Shown piece after piece: positions 52,184 through 62,665 of a stretch of 64,000 nt of DNA (positions are counted from its first letter, which is position 1; each line of letters begins with the position of its first letter). Made by a program: the position numbers and the translations under genes. This DNA is from Prochilodus magdalenae (lineage: Eukaryota > Chordata > Actinopteri > Characiformes > Prochilodontidae), in the NCBI GenBank assembly GCA_024036415.1, contig JAMWET010004066.1, forward strand, positions 258,501 through 322,500, read 5' to 3'. The notes beneath the pieces were generated by a model. That model saw only the letters and a list, made by a program, of their open reading frames with translations. It made no database searches and had not been told where the DNA came from.

Positions 52184-52759
52184 GTTTACATGCCCTTAAT
52201 AACCTGGTCATAATCCGATTCTGCAGTTATCTGATTATTCAACTGGTCATATAAACAAGACACTCCGATCTCTCTAGGCCTAGAAATCTAATTATGAAAT
52301 ATGATAGCTGGATATTAGCTCAGTAATCAGGTTTCCCAGTGCATGTACACACTTACTCTGATTTCTTTCAGGTTTCTCAGCCGAAGCATGTTTGAAATCA
52401 GAGCACGGTGCCGGAAACAAGCAGCCAGTGACTACCTCATGGACTGTGGGATGGCAACTAAGCACTTTGGAAGCAACAATGGAAACAACATGCTTGACAA
52501 AACGAAGAGCTAAAAATTCCTCATCTTGTAGATGACAGTGAGTCATTATTTCAGTATGAAGTTTGAGTCTGATGTTTACATTACGTCTTATTCTGTGAGT
52601 TCCTTGGCTGGTTACAAAGCTGAAATCCGATTACTGCTTAGCTCATGTAGATCTGGAGTTTACCGTTATCTGATTACTCAGGTGCATGTAAACACCTTGA
52701 TCGGATTATTGACAAAATCTGATTTTCTGCAGTTATTGGATTATTAAGTGCATGTAAAC
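52184..52759. mobile_element. Non-autonomous DNA element with GTTTACATG inverted ends
   Basis: The left end is GTTTACATGCCCTTAATAAC and the right end, inverted, is GTTTACATGCACTTAATAAT; both continue into related 'aatccgatt...ctgcagttat' sequence. The inner arms repeat the same motif (GTTTACATGCACCTGAGTAA inverted at about 52670-52695). The length of about 576 bp without a transposase suggests a MITE-like element. A family with these ends is common in teleosts, from memory; superfamily not determined. Confidence 0.65.
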
Positions 52760-54229
52760 ACACTTGATTGTTTTACTTTAGTTTTGAAAGAACGTTTTGG
52801 TGTTAAATGGGTTTATTTGAAGTGGAGAGTTACATGCAGGGCACTGGCAGGTCCAAAATAGTACCCAAAGGTAACATATTAGTTCAGATTGATCACGTTA
52901 CCATCAGCAGCAATACATATGAAAGCTCAGAAGACACGTGTAGGCTTACTTGTGGTTTTCAGGGATCAGAGGGTCAGATACGTTTCTCTATGACATTACT
53001 GTCTGATGCCTAACTGTAAGACTTGCCTTGAAATGCTATGTTCATTAAACATGTGGTATTGAATAACCAGTTTACAAATCTGTGTTTTACATTTGTTAAG
53101 TCATTATGTTAAGTGAATTGAACTCAATATTAAGGTTAACAGGATACTCTAAGTTCAAAAGCAGCATTATTTTTTTTTTCAATGTCAAACCAACCAGAAT
53201 AACTATTAACACCTGAAGAATGAGGTCGAATGTTGTGCTCATTACCTTTATACACCCCTACAGTGTATTATAAATGGATAAGATGGCTCACGTGCGTATG
53301 AGTGAATTTAAATTTCCCCTTGTTGATAATCTGACAAGGTGGACATTGTGTGGACTTCTCCAGGAGGGAGGATTTGTTAGCAGTTATTGGTTGCTTATGC
53401 TGACATTAGGCATAGATACAGCATAGGCATACATACATATCAGACTGAGGACACGAAACCATCCAGAACCCTGCGTGTATGTGTTTAGTGCTTTGTGAGA
53501 ATCACATGTCCTTGAATTGAAGGAAAGCGTTTCTCAGTTTTCTCCTCATGTATGATCAGTCATTTCAAATTTTAGAAAAAAGACTGATGGCTAATTTTCA
53601 GCGATGCTGGATTTCATAAATCAATAAACAAATTAAATTTGGGAACCTATAATGAAAACATTTTGAAACCAACATTTAGTCCAAGAATAATACAAATCTA
53701 TAACAGTAGTAGTTACTCCAGGAAGAGAGAGAACCCAGAGATTAGATTTTGGATCTTGAGGTTAACTCTTTAATGTCCATACATGAAGTGTATAATTTTG
53801 GACCATATGCTCTCTAAGCTTGAAGCTAAACAGATTCAGTTTTTTATAATTTAATTGATGATTAAATTCATAAAATCCTTTGGCCAAAAAAGTCCCGGGA
53901 TGCAGGACTAATAAAGGATTATCTTAGGATTTCTATTTTCAGCACAATGATAGAAACTCCAGTTTTAAACACAAATATAAACATTACAAGTAATCATAAG
54001 CTACACATGCATCCAAACAATCAGCACGTTAGACGTTTTTTCTGAGGTATTGTTCCATATTGCACTAAATTACCATGATTATATTATGGTATGGCCTGTG
54101 TTAGGTGTAGGCCTTATTCATCCTGAGTTGTACAGGGGTGAATGGAATCACCCCCCCACCCTGTCAAGGTTTGATCGTTAATGGAATGCACTAATTAGTG
54201 AAGTCGTAAGCCTAACAGACTGAGCTGAG

Positions 54230-54490
54230 TGCGGGACATCCTGTAGCTACATTATTCTGGTAATGTGCTGCAAACCCACATATCATTTACATCCCAATGC
54301 AGCCTGTGAGGAGGCTGTTGAGGCCCAGTCCGTGTGTGCGCTCTGGCTGCGGTGCTGCTGCTTTCACACGCCGCCACAGATACGCGCTGATGGAGGACGG
54401 GTGCAGACGTCTGAGCAAACAACATGTTTGGAGTGAAGTGTCGTTGAGCGGGCGTTGTGGGGGTGGGCGGGGGCTGTAATCGTGAGACGG
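54230..54490. other. Isolated CpG-rich patch upstream of trabd2a
   Basis: The segment is richer in G+C and CG dinucleotides than anything within 2 kb on either side. Overlapping open frames exist on both strands, but none resembles a known protein and none has a convincing exon context. It could be a distal regulatory element, an alternative promoter or an untranslated exon. Unassigned. Confidence 0.35.
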
Positions 54491-54814
54491 GAGGGACAAG
54501 ACCTACCATAATATGCACTTGGTAAAAGGCGAAGCCATGCTGTGAATAGTGGCTTGTCCTTTAAGCCTAAAATGTTGGTCATGTTTTACAATATCCAGCT
54601 AATTGAAACTCAAATAGAGAATTAGCAACAACAGAAACACGTTATGTGATCGGCAAACGTTGGTGTATCTAAGCTGACTTGACGCTGGTTGCATTATGGT
54701 CTTGTGTGTACTGGAAAATATGATGTTCAAGAACAGAGATGTATATTCTAACAATACATGTCTAACAGACGGATCTCAAAACCAGAACTATGTGACAGTA
54801 AAGTGTTACATACA

Positions 54815-54960
54815 ATACAATCTCATATCTCCAAAATAATAATTTTACATTTATTGTCTGTCAGATGAACCAGGCTGTCTTCTAAGCCATTCTGGGCAAT
54901 TTGTTTTGGTCCATTTATCACACAATGTAAAGAACAACATTTCCAAATTAAAGGTGCACA
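54815..54960 (+). mobile_element. Strongly diverged copy of the 63756-type small element
   Basis: CTCATATCTCCAAAATAATA at the left, then CCATTCTGGGCAATTTGTTT and GGTCCATTTATCACACAATG, correspond in order to internal parts of the intact copy. Ends are not recognisable. Low confidence. Confidence 0.35.
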
Positions 54961-55503
54961 CTTATGTATATACACATATATATCATTTCATAAATTGCAT
55001 GTTGTTTAGTATGTAACATTGTCATTAAAGTCAATACAATTATTCAATATGGACTATACTTTTTAATTTTCTGGTGTGAGGAGGCTAATACTCATGGAAA
55101 ATAGAATACTGCAGAAACTACAGTTGGATAAAGTATGTAAACTGATGGTGTAGAATGTAGTATGTTAGGTTTGAAAAGTTCTACTCACTCCTCACTCCAT
55201 ACAATCCATATATGAAAATGAATCCACAACAATATTATAATAATTTAAAAGTCTTTTTTGTTTGTGATGTCACAGCACCAAATGGATTTACATAAATCTG
55301 CCTATACAGCCTACAGCGGTTTAGTTCCACCCGTTTATGCAGAAGATATAAAGAGCCTGGAGGTTTTGAATGAGGCACAATACAAGCACAATGTAATACC
55401 GAAAGAAGCTGCCTTGCTGAGTATGGAGGAAAAAGAACACAAGTATTGTATGTAGACCGTGCGTCGCTCCCAGTTGGCCCGTACCAGAGGGGCCAGAACA
55501 TAT

Positions 55504-55587
55504 TAGCATTAAATAATATAATATTTTTGAAATATATTATATATATATATATATAATAATATTTTTTAAATATTATATTATTTAATG

Positions 55588-55590
<3 letters not shown>
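55504..55590. repeat. AT-rich palindrome with 23-bp perfect arms
   Basis: The arms 55504-55526 and 55568-55590 are perfect reverse complements, beginning TAGCATTAAATAATATAATA on the left. The 41-base spacer is itself mostly TA repeats. The right arm runs directly into the long TA microsatellite. The whole could extrude as a cruciform. Confidence 0.85.

Positions 55591-55658
<68 letters not shown>
55591..55658. repeat. (TA)n microsatellite
   Basis: About 34 TA units directly after the palindrome, followed by AATAATTGATTC. Confidence 0.97.
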
Positions 55659-55663
<5 letters not shown>

Positions 55664-56083
55664 TTGATTCTATTTTGTAATAAAATATAATAAATAATAT
55701 AATAAAAAACACAGATTTCTCTTTACATATTAGCATTAATGTGTATGTAACTACACTGAAGAGTTTACTTTATGTAAAGACAATCTCATCATTTCCAGTC
55801 ATGTAGTATGTGTTTTTTTTAATCCTGTGAATAACCAAAATAACTATTATTCTGGACTGAAAATATAAAGACGAATAAAGAATATAAAAAAGAAAGTTTT
55901 AAATAATGTTTTTACAGAATTTCATCCTAAATCAGTTGATCTATTCATTCTTAGCCTATAAATGTAACTGTGCTGCTAGATATAAAAAATAGAGCGTGCC
56001 TTCAGATATTTGTGTGTGCATGTGAATGTGAAATGTTGGCCCTCTGACTCTCTAATCCTAAATCCTCTTAAAACTGGCATTAG

Positions 56084-56096
56084 CACCATCTAGTGG
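56084..56096 (-). promoter_or_regulatory. CTCF-like motif, best match in window
   Basis: CACCATCTAGTGG matches YGCCMYCTRSTGG at 12 of 13 positions. It lies 5.5 kb upstream of the trabd2a start, within AT-rich DNA. The same core also occurs in some vertebrate repeats, so binding is not established. Confidence 0.35.
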
Positions 56097-56319
56097 ACAT
56101 AACAAATTGCCCCAGTGCAGGGGTAGTCCTGCCATTGCTTCATCAGTTGCTTTGGGCATAAAGGTTTAGAAACAACAAAGACTGGATAAAAAAAATGAAC
56201 AGGAAAAACATTTAATATTGGTTAATAGAATTTACAGAACAGAGCTCCAAAGGACATTTTCATAAGCACCTACATAATGAATGACTGAGATGGAAACAAA
56301 GTCCACAAAGAGTGGCGGG

Positions 56320-56680
56320 GTGTAAAGTGCTTCATTACAGAGAAACTTACCAAGTCATAATTGTTCCCAGTGACGGTGACAGGAAACAGACGTCCACCTC
56401 TAAAGACCCACTCGCAGAAAAGTATTATATGAAATTATTATGAATGCACTCTGTGACTCTGGCACATTGTTTTATGGTCGTTTCTTAATACAATTTTGGT
56501 AAAAGAAATTATTTTAACTTGGCATTGTGAGACTGAATAGTCTCCAAAGAAAATGTCTCAGATTTATGACTGTTTTACCATCATTTAGTTAGACCTGGTT
56601 CCTGGTTCCATTCACCACCTCTGGAAAGACATGAGTCTGTAAGTTTCTCTACCAGTGAACGCTGTTAACTTTTTAAGGAC
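56320..56680. repeat. Unclassified dispersed repeat, copy B
   Basis: This copy has the modules in the same order as the one at 49720: CCCAGTGACGGTGACAGGAA and GGCACATTGTTTTATGGTCG, then CTGGTTCCATTCACCACCTC and AGTTTCTCTACCAGTGAACG. Its right part ends close to the LINE 3' end. Confidence 0.55.
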
Positions 56681-56877
56681 TGAAATATGCAGAAATATAT
56701 ATATTCAAGTTTCAGGTTTATTTGTCATTTAAACAACATTGAAATGCTTGTGGTGAGGCTCAGGTTGATACTCTACAGTAGGGCAGCATTAATACACATA
56801 CTCATTAAACGTATTAAATAAAGAGACATTAAATAAATACAAAATACACAATATACAGAATACACAGAGACAGGAGG

Positions 56878-58035
56878 GGTATTAGTGGTATAAGTGTTGT
56901 TGGTGGTAATAGTAGTGTTGGTAATGTTGGTGATGTTGGTGGTATTGGTGATGTTGGTGGTATTCGTGGTATCAGTGGTGTTGGTGGTATTAGTGGTATT
57001 AGTGTTGTTGTTGGTGGTAATAGTAGTGTTGTGATGTTGCTGGTATTGGTGATGTTGGTGGTATTCGTGGTATTAGTGGGGTTGGTGGTAGTAGTGGTGT
57101 TGGTGGTATTCGTGGTATTCGTGGTATTGGTAGTGTTGGACGTATTGGTGATGTTGGTGGTATTAGTGGTATAAGTGTTGTTGGTGGTAATAGTAGTGTT
57201 GGTAATGTTGGTGATGTTGGTGGTATTGGTGATGTTGGTGGTATTCGTGGTATTAGTGGTGTTGGTGATGTTGGTGGTATTCATGGTATTAGTGGTGTTG
57301 GTGGTATTAGTGATGTTGGTGATGTTTGTGGTGTTTGTGGTATTAGTGGTATTAGTGTTGTTGGTGGTAATAGTAGTGTTGGTGATGTTGGTGGTATTGG
57401 TGATGTTGGTGGTATTCGTGGTATTAGTGGGGTTGGTGGTAGTAGTGGTGTTGGTGGTATTCGTGGTATTGGTAGTGTTGGACGTATTGGTGATGTTGGT
57501 GGTGTTGGTGGTATTAGTGTTGTTGGTGGTAATAGTAGTGTTGGTGATGTTGATGGTATTGGTGATGTTGGTGGTATTCGTGGTATTAGTAGGGTTGGTG
57601 GTAATAGTAGTGTTGGTGATGTTGGTGGTATTGGTGATGGTGGTAGTAGTGGTGTTGGTGGTAGTAGTGGTGTTGGTGGTATTCGTGGTATTGGTAGTGT
57701 TGGACGTATTGGTGATGTTGGTGTTGGTGGTGTTGGTGGTATTAGTGGTATTAGTGATGTTGATGGTATTGGTGATGTTGGTGGTATTCGTGGTATTAGT
57801 GTGCTGGGTGGTAATAGTAGTGTTGGTGATGTTGATGGTATTGGTGATGTTGGTGGTATTTGTGGTATTAGTGGGGTTGGTGGTAATAGTAGTGTTGGTG
57901 ATGTTGATGGTATTCGTGATGTTGGTGATGTTGATGGTATTCGTGATGTTGGTGATGTTGGTGGTATTAGTGGTATTAGTGGTGTTGGTGATGTTGGTGG
58001 TATTAGTGGTATTAGTGGTGTTGGTGGTGTTGGTG
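56878..58035. repeat. Trinucleotide-based higher-order minisatellite, 1.16 kb
   Basis: The array is built of GTT/GGT/GAT/ATT/AGT/CGT triplets such as GTTGGTGGTATTAGTGGTGT, with longer blocks that recur. One block starting ATTAGTGGTATAAGTGTTGT occurs at 56881 and again at 57162. Others starting ATTAGTGTTGTTGGTGGTAA recur near 57350 and 57510. The lack of stop codons yields long valine/leucine/methionine and proline/threonine frames on both strands, which are not genes. Its borders coincide with the LINE stop codon region and 3' UTR. Confidence 0.95.
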
Positions 58036-58041
58036 AAAGGC

Positions 58042-58470
58042 TTACAGTTTGTTCAGGAACCTGATGGCATGTGGGTAAAAGCTGTTCATTAGCCAATCTC
58101 TTCTGGCCTGGATGCTGCGGTACTTCCTGCCTAATGGCAGTAAGGTGAACAAGCCATGTGCTGGGTGACTACAGTCTAACCGGATCATTTGGATTTTCCT
58201 CAGTACTGGTAGATGTCCTCAGGCAGCGGGACTGGTAGATGTCCTCAGGCAGCGGGACTGGTAGATGTCCTCAGGCAGCGGGACTGGTAGATGTCCTCAG
58301 GCAGTGGGACTGGTAGATGTCCTGCAAGTCTGGAAGTTTGCTGCCTATGATGGACTCCCCTCTGTCCTCACCACTCTCCTCAGGGCCTTGTGGTCGTAGG
58401 CAGTACAGCTGCCATACCAGACAGTAATGCAGGCCGTGAGGCTGCTCTCTGTGGTGCCTCTGTAGAGGCT
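58042..58470 (-). pseudogene. LINE ORF2 C-terminal fragment, frameshifted
   Basis: This is the coding remnant of the LINE above. It preserves the post-reverse-transcriptase C-terminal region, but the frame changes at least once because of the 26-bp tandem array at 58205-58325 (26 is not a multiple of 3). The final residues NSFYPHAIRFLNKL and the stop are intact. No reverse-transcriptase active-site motif is present in the window. Confidence 0.8.
58205..58325. repeat. 26-bp tandem repeat, about 4.7 copies
   Basis: Copies of ACTGGTAGATGTCCTCAGGC plus AGCGGG start at 58205, 58231, 58257 and 58283, with a partial fifth at 58309. The copies are identical apart from one base in the fourth, so the expansion is recent compared with the LINE it sits in. 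Confidence 0.95.
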
Positions 58471-59473
58471 GGTGAGGAGAGGATGTATATATATTTCTGC
58501 AGAGTATAAGCACAAATTAAATACACTGTGTATATATGTAGTATCTCATTCATGCTTATACTCCAGAAAATTAAAAGCATACAAACGACGCCTCCACTCA
58601 CAGGCTTCCACTTTTTGTATGTCATTTCCACTTTTCTTCCCTTCAGATAGAGGAACAAGGCTAGCAGGGGGGAGTTCAGCAAAAAGGGAGGCATGATTTG
58701 GTAAAGTGGAATAAATAAGGTTCATGCCGCAAATGCAACTAGCATAAACAACCACTTAGAGCATGCTTGTTATTCAGCGCGTGTTTTTCTTGGCATCATC
58801 TTCGCTGTGGATGTGGTCTTAATCTGAAACCATTTAGTTACCTGACAAATCAAAAAGCTTTTTTGTTTGAATATGAAGGAGACATCAAACAGAAGCAGCT
58901 CTTTTCAAGAATGCTGATTGGTTAATGGGAAGCAATGAATACTGTTCTATTGAAAATTCTATTCAACTGTATAACAATAGTCCCACGTTAGTCGTTCACC
59001 CTTTGATGCTGCTGTGGTATTTTATGATCAAAGTGTGAATACCCCAGTTAAATGACAGGTGTTGTTGATTTTCTAAGTGAAGATAAGTTACCACATCCTC
59101 CACAGAGAGAGCATCTCCATACCAAAAACCCCGGCAAGTCACACATAGCATTTAAAAGGTGGCACATTTGCAGAGGCTGTGCTTAATGATTAATTGTCTC
59201 CCTACACTAACTCTGTGTTGAGTGTGCAGAAAGGTGTTCTCTGTAAAGGATGCGTGTTAACTCATTTACTCCTATTTCACTATCAACAACAAGGTGCCAT
59301 TTGACCAGGAGCACTCAGATGTTTGCTAACTGTTACACACTGTAGCTAAAATGGGATGGAACAGTTATCGGTGTATCGCAGCCAGGGTTTTTCTCACCAG
59401 GCTGGAAACAGGCAAGGAACAAGCTACTAGTCAAACATCCTATTAACAATAATCATACCACAGTTAAATATAT

Positions 59474-59726
59474 AAACCTCCAGCAGCACTGCTGGGTCTG
59501 ATCCACTCATACCAGCACCTCACACGCTAACACACCACCACCATGTCAGTGTCACTGCAGTGCTGAGAATGATCCACCACCCACATCATACCAGATGTAC
59601 TACAGAAACAGATGTACTACGGTCTATGATTGTAGAACAACAGAGTGTTCCTGTATGGGAAGTGAAGTCGATATAATAGTGAGTGTAGAAACAAGGAGGT
59701 GTTTATAATAAAGTGATTAGCTAGTG
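59474..59726. repeat. Interspersed repeat with 'aacaccaccaccatgtcagtgtcactgcagtg'-type core
   Basis: CACCACCATGTCAGTGTCAC followed by TGCAGTGCTGAGAATGATCC, and later GAGTGTAGAAACAAGGAGGT, match from memory a repeat abundant in characin and catfish genomes. A middle section present in other copies is absent here. It carries no coding sequence. The Tc1 element next to it is inserted at its right end. Confidence 0.6.
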
Positions 59727-59913
59727 TACAGGGGTTGGACAATGAAACTGAAACACCTGTCATTTTAGCGTGGGAGGTCTCATGGCTAAATTGGACCAGC
59801 CTGGTGGCCAATCTTCATTAACTGCACATTGCACCAGTAAGAGCAGAGTGTGAAGGTTCAGTTAGCAGGTAAGAGCACAGTTCTGCTCAAAATACTGCAA
59901 TGCACACAACATT

Positions 59914-60078
59914 ATGGGTGACATACCAGAGTTCAAAAGAGGACAGATTGTTGGTGCACGTCTTGCTGGCGCATCTGTGACCAAGACAACAAGTCTTTGT
60001 GATGTATCAAGAGCCACGGTATCCAGGGTAATGTCAGCATACCACCAAGAAGGACGAACCTCCACCAGCATCACGTAG
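59914..60078 (+). pseudogene. Tc1 transposase N-terminal fragment
   Basis: The open frame encodes MGDIPEFKRGQIVGARLAGA, then SVTKTTSLCDVSRATVSRVM and SAYHQEGRTSTSIT, before TAG. This is the paired-like DNA-binding helix-turn-helix of Tc1 transposases (SRATVSRV is the recognition-helix region). It is truncated before the second half of the DNA-binding region and lacks all catalytic residues. Confidence 0.85.
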
Positions 60079-60091
60079 TGACCTGGCCACT

Positions 60092-60208
60092 ATCCTGCAA
60101 GAAGAATGGCTTAAAATCCCTCTGACCACTGTGCAGGACTTGTATATGTCATTCCCAAGACCAACTGATGCTGTATTGGCCGCAAAAGGAGGCCCTACAC
60201 CATACTAA
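60092..60208 (+). pseudogene. Tc1 transposase C-terminal fragment
   Basis: This frame, shifted by one base relative to the N-terminal fragment, reads ILQEEWLKIPLTTVQDLYMS, then FPRPTDAVLAAKGGPTPY and TAA. It matches the conserved C terminus of Tc1 transposases (QEEW...IP...M..R..AVI.AKGGPTPY). Confidence 0.85.
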
Positions 60209-60617
60209 TAAATGATTGTGGTCTAAAACCAGGTGTTTCAGTTTCATTGTCCAACCCCTGTATATACCCCTCTGATGTGCAAATAGAAACATAGGGCAAA
60301 CACACGAGACATACTAGTAACATAACAGTGCAGACGAGACATAAGTATAAATATAGAGGGAGGGGAAAGAAGTGAAAAATAGGAAACTATAATTTGCACT
60401 TTGCATAAAAAAATATTGCTATTTTTCCAAGTGATAATATTATTACACACTGTAACATATAATATATACAATGTAGCTGTAAAACTAACAGCATGATAGC
60501 GTGATAAAGTGCTCGATTATAATAAACAGTGAGATTATTGCACGTAAATTAGCAGCATTAAAAAACTGATAAAATAATATGTATTAATATAATGTTGTTA
60601 CCAACGGCCCTGGTGAT

Positions 60618-60900
60618 TCACCTCCCCGTCACACGAGGTTGCTCTCTCCTGTGTTTCAGTGTTTGCCCATTTCCGGTATAGTGGTGGTAAATGGTATTTA
60701 AGGACTCGTTAACTGCACTCATGTGCGACGTCTTGTTCGATGCTATCTCTGTATTGATCTTTACCTGGCTTTTGGACCTCGTTTCTGTATTGTGATTCCG
60801 GATTTGTGATTGCCCCTTGTCGGTTTTGTTTGCCCTGATTCTCTTAACTATTAAAAACCTGCATTTGGAGTCACCCCAGCCTTGTGTGACAACTGTACTG
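60618..60900. repeat. Possible 3' end of an interspersed retroelement
   Basis: The succession TTGTTTGCCCTGATTCTCTT, AACTATTAAAAACCTGCATT and TGGAGTCACCCCAGCCTTGT, preceded by T-rich phrases, resembles the end of a repeat class common in fish. No coding part or long terminal repeat was identified. Confidence 0.35.
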
Positions 60901-62289
60901 TGTACAGTTCTAATATGCATGGGTTAAGTTGGGTTGAATACATTAATGTCACAATTCATGTTCTGAAATTCATGTTTCATTTTGTGAAATGCTGGTGGTA
61001 AATAGCAGTGCACTCATCCATAATTCATGCAATAACTTGCAGTTCAGTACTAGACCACTTTAAACCTGAAACGGGCTGTAGTTCTGCAAAACAACCATCA
61101 AAGCCGTTTTAAGAACTCTGAATGTTTTAGAGGAAGAATGTGGCTTTAATCACTGTCAGACACACGCCACTGGCTCTGTAGCTCTGCTGACAGATGAGGG
61201 TTTTTAGGCACCTATTACAGAAAGTTCAATCTGTGATAAAAGAAATATCATCCCAGGGATCCATTCGCTCCCATATATCTGCAGCTGACAGCTCTGCAGT
61301 GTGTCGCACTTTGCTGCAATGAAGGGCTTTTAAAAGCTTCGAATGTGCATGAGCGATATGATCGCTTAATCGCACTGGCCAGTCGCTCATAAAAGCAGGT
61401 GGTCGAGAGTTTTGCTTTTTTAACTTTGTGCTAAAGCCTCTAAGCAAATATAGCTAACAGATAACAGATAAAGCTCACGTGTTAGCAATTAGCATTGTGC
61501 TAACAGCATGTGCTAAATCATCACACATGTCTTGAGCACTGAATGCGTTTGCATGTAACTAAAAATCCAATAAGATCTGAAAATCATTCTTTGTCAGTTA
61601 TCTGATCACCGTGTTTACGTTCACTTGGGGAATCAGATAATGGGCACATCACTTATTTCTGCTTTGTGCCAGTAAACTCATAGAACAACATGTGACATAA
61701 ACATAACGTAAAACTCAAACAGCATTAGCCAAGCTGTTAACAGCCATGCTGTAAACCAATTAATATGCTTTCCCAGCAAACTGAATTCTTATGAGACCCA
61801 ACAAACCTCCTACATGGTAGGTAATTACCTGCACAAAAGGCTATAAGGCCTGTTTGCCATGGTCATGTTGCAGCATTTAAAGACCACCGCATAACGCCCA
61901 CCCCCAAAATGTTGTGTCTTACACTTAGCACCTATACAGCATCATAGTAAGATGATTTAGCGCTCTTTTTCTATCAAAAATAATTGAATGAAACTTTTAC
62001 CATATTAAATAAATGTAGCACAGTTGGTATCAGCTAACTGTTTACTAAGTTACAGCATCGGTTGAAAAAGATTGGGCTGGTAACCTTAGCTGAGACAGGG
62101 TTAGCATTCACTTGTCAGTGTAAAAGACCTTACTGTGTGAACGTCACCGGTTTAAGGACTTTCTCCTGGTATAGTTTTGGTTTTAATGCACTAATCAAAA
62201 GAATAGCTGCTCCCAGAAGGAAGTGTGGGATTGGAGAGCTATTGGGAAGGAAGATAAAGGTTACCAGGAACAACAAATGATGCTACATT

Positions 62290-62665
62290 TAGACTGATTG
62301 GACGATATTTATTGAGCTACACATACAGAAGGAGATGTCTCTCAGTGTGGCATCAGGCGTCAGTTCCTGCAGACGTTGTGGTAGGGGTGGAGTGACACCA
62401 GGCCTTCTGGATGTGTGATATGTGACAACAAACCATTCATCTTAGAGCTGACCACGGTGTCTCCACACACGGGTTCGTTGGCCGACTCCATGAAGACAAA
62501 AGCTGGACTCCTCACTGAAGTTGACCCGTTGCCAGTCCGAGTCCCTGCATGACAGTCTGGCATGACACCACTGAACGATGCTGAAGGGGCTCGTTGTGGC
62601 TGTCTGCATGCATGTAGTCCTGCATCCTGCAGCCGTCTGCCAAGGATAACTCACTGAGGCCATCT
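62290..62665 (-). pseudogene. Tc1-like transposase relic
   Basis: On the minus strand the frame contains DWQRVNFSEESSFCLHGVGQ followed by RTRVWRHRGQL. This is the catalytic-domain segment of Tc1 transposases (W..V.FSDES.F.L), with the DES aspartate replaced by glutamate. A preceding part in the same frame (near 62580-62660) is degenerate. Downstream, the coding of the rest of the domain is lost within about 100 bases. There are no clear terminal repeats. Dead relic. Confidence 0.75.

Larger units (their letters stand above)
56701..58475 (-). mobile_element. 5'-truncated LINE (L2/CR1-like) with minisatellite in its 3' UTR
   Basis: On the minus strand the C-terminal end of a LINE reverse-transcriptase ORF is recognisable: ITVWYGSCTAYDHKALRRVV (about 58440-58380), then SIIGSKLPDLQDIYQSHCLR, and finally NSFYPHAIRFLNKL before a TAA stop at 58044-58042. 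The tail ACAAGCATTTCAATGTTGTT (near 56750), followed by AAATGACAAATAAACCTGAA, is the typical 3' terminus of such fish LINEs. Between stop codon and terminus lies a 1.16-kb minisatellite. A 26-bp tandem duplication within the ORF and other shifts make it dead. Everything upstream of the C terminus is missing, as usual for 5'-truncated LINE insertions. Clade name is from memory. Confidence 0.8.
59729..60260 (+). mobile_element. Internally deleted Tc1-like transposon with perfect 31-bp TIRs
   Basis: The left end 59729-59759 begins CAGGGGTTGGACAATGAAAC and is a perfect reverse complement of the right end 60230-60260. TA dinucleotides flank both ends (59727-59728 and 60261-60262), the target-site duplication of Tc1/mariner elements. 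Inside are the first roughly 54 codons of a transposase, with a helix-turn-helix, and its last 38 codons ending AAKGGPTPY. The catalytic DDE region between them is deleted. At 532 bp it is a non-autonomous derivative that could have been moved only by a transposase from elsewhere. Perfect TIRs suggest a fairly recent insertion. Confidence 0.93.

Noticed and set aside
56829..58096. Long open frames (305, 271 and 151 codons) on both strands
   Set aside because: They are translations of the triplet minisatellite (Val/Leu/Met or Pro/Thr repeats) and have no start context, domain or splice signals.
58271..58513. 80-codon frame on the minus strand as a host gene
   Set aside because: It is the LINE ORF C-terminal fragment in a partly shifted frame.
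61550..61650. Another copy of the GTTTACATG-ended element
   Set aside because: Only scattered matches to the end motif; no paired inverted ends, so not listed as a feature.
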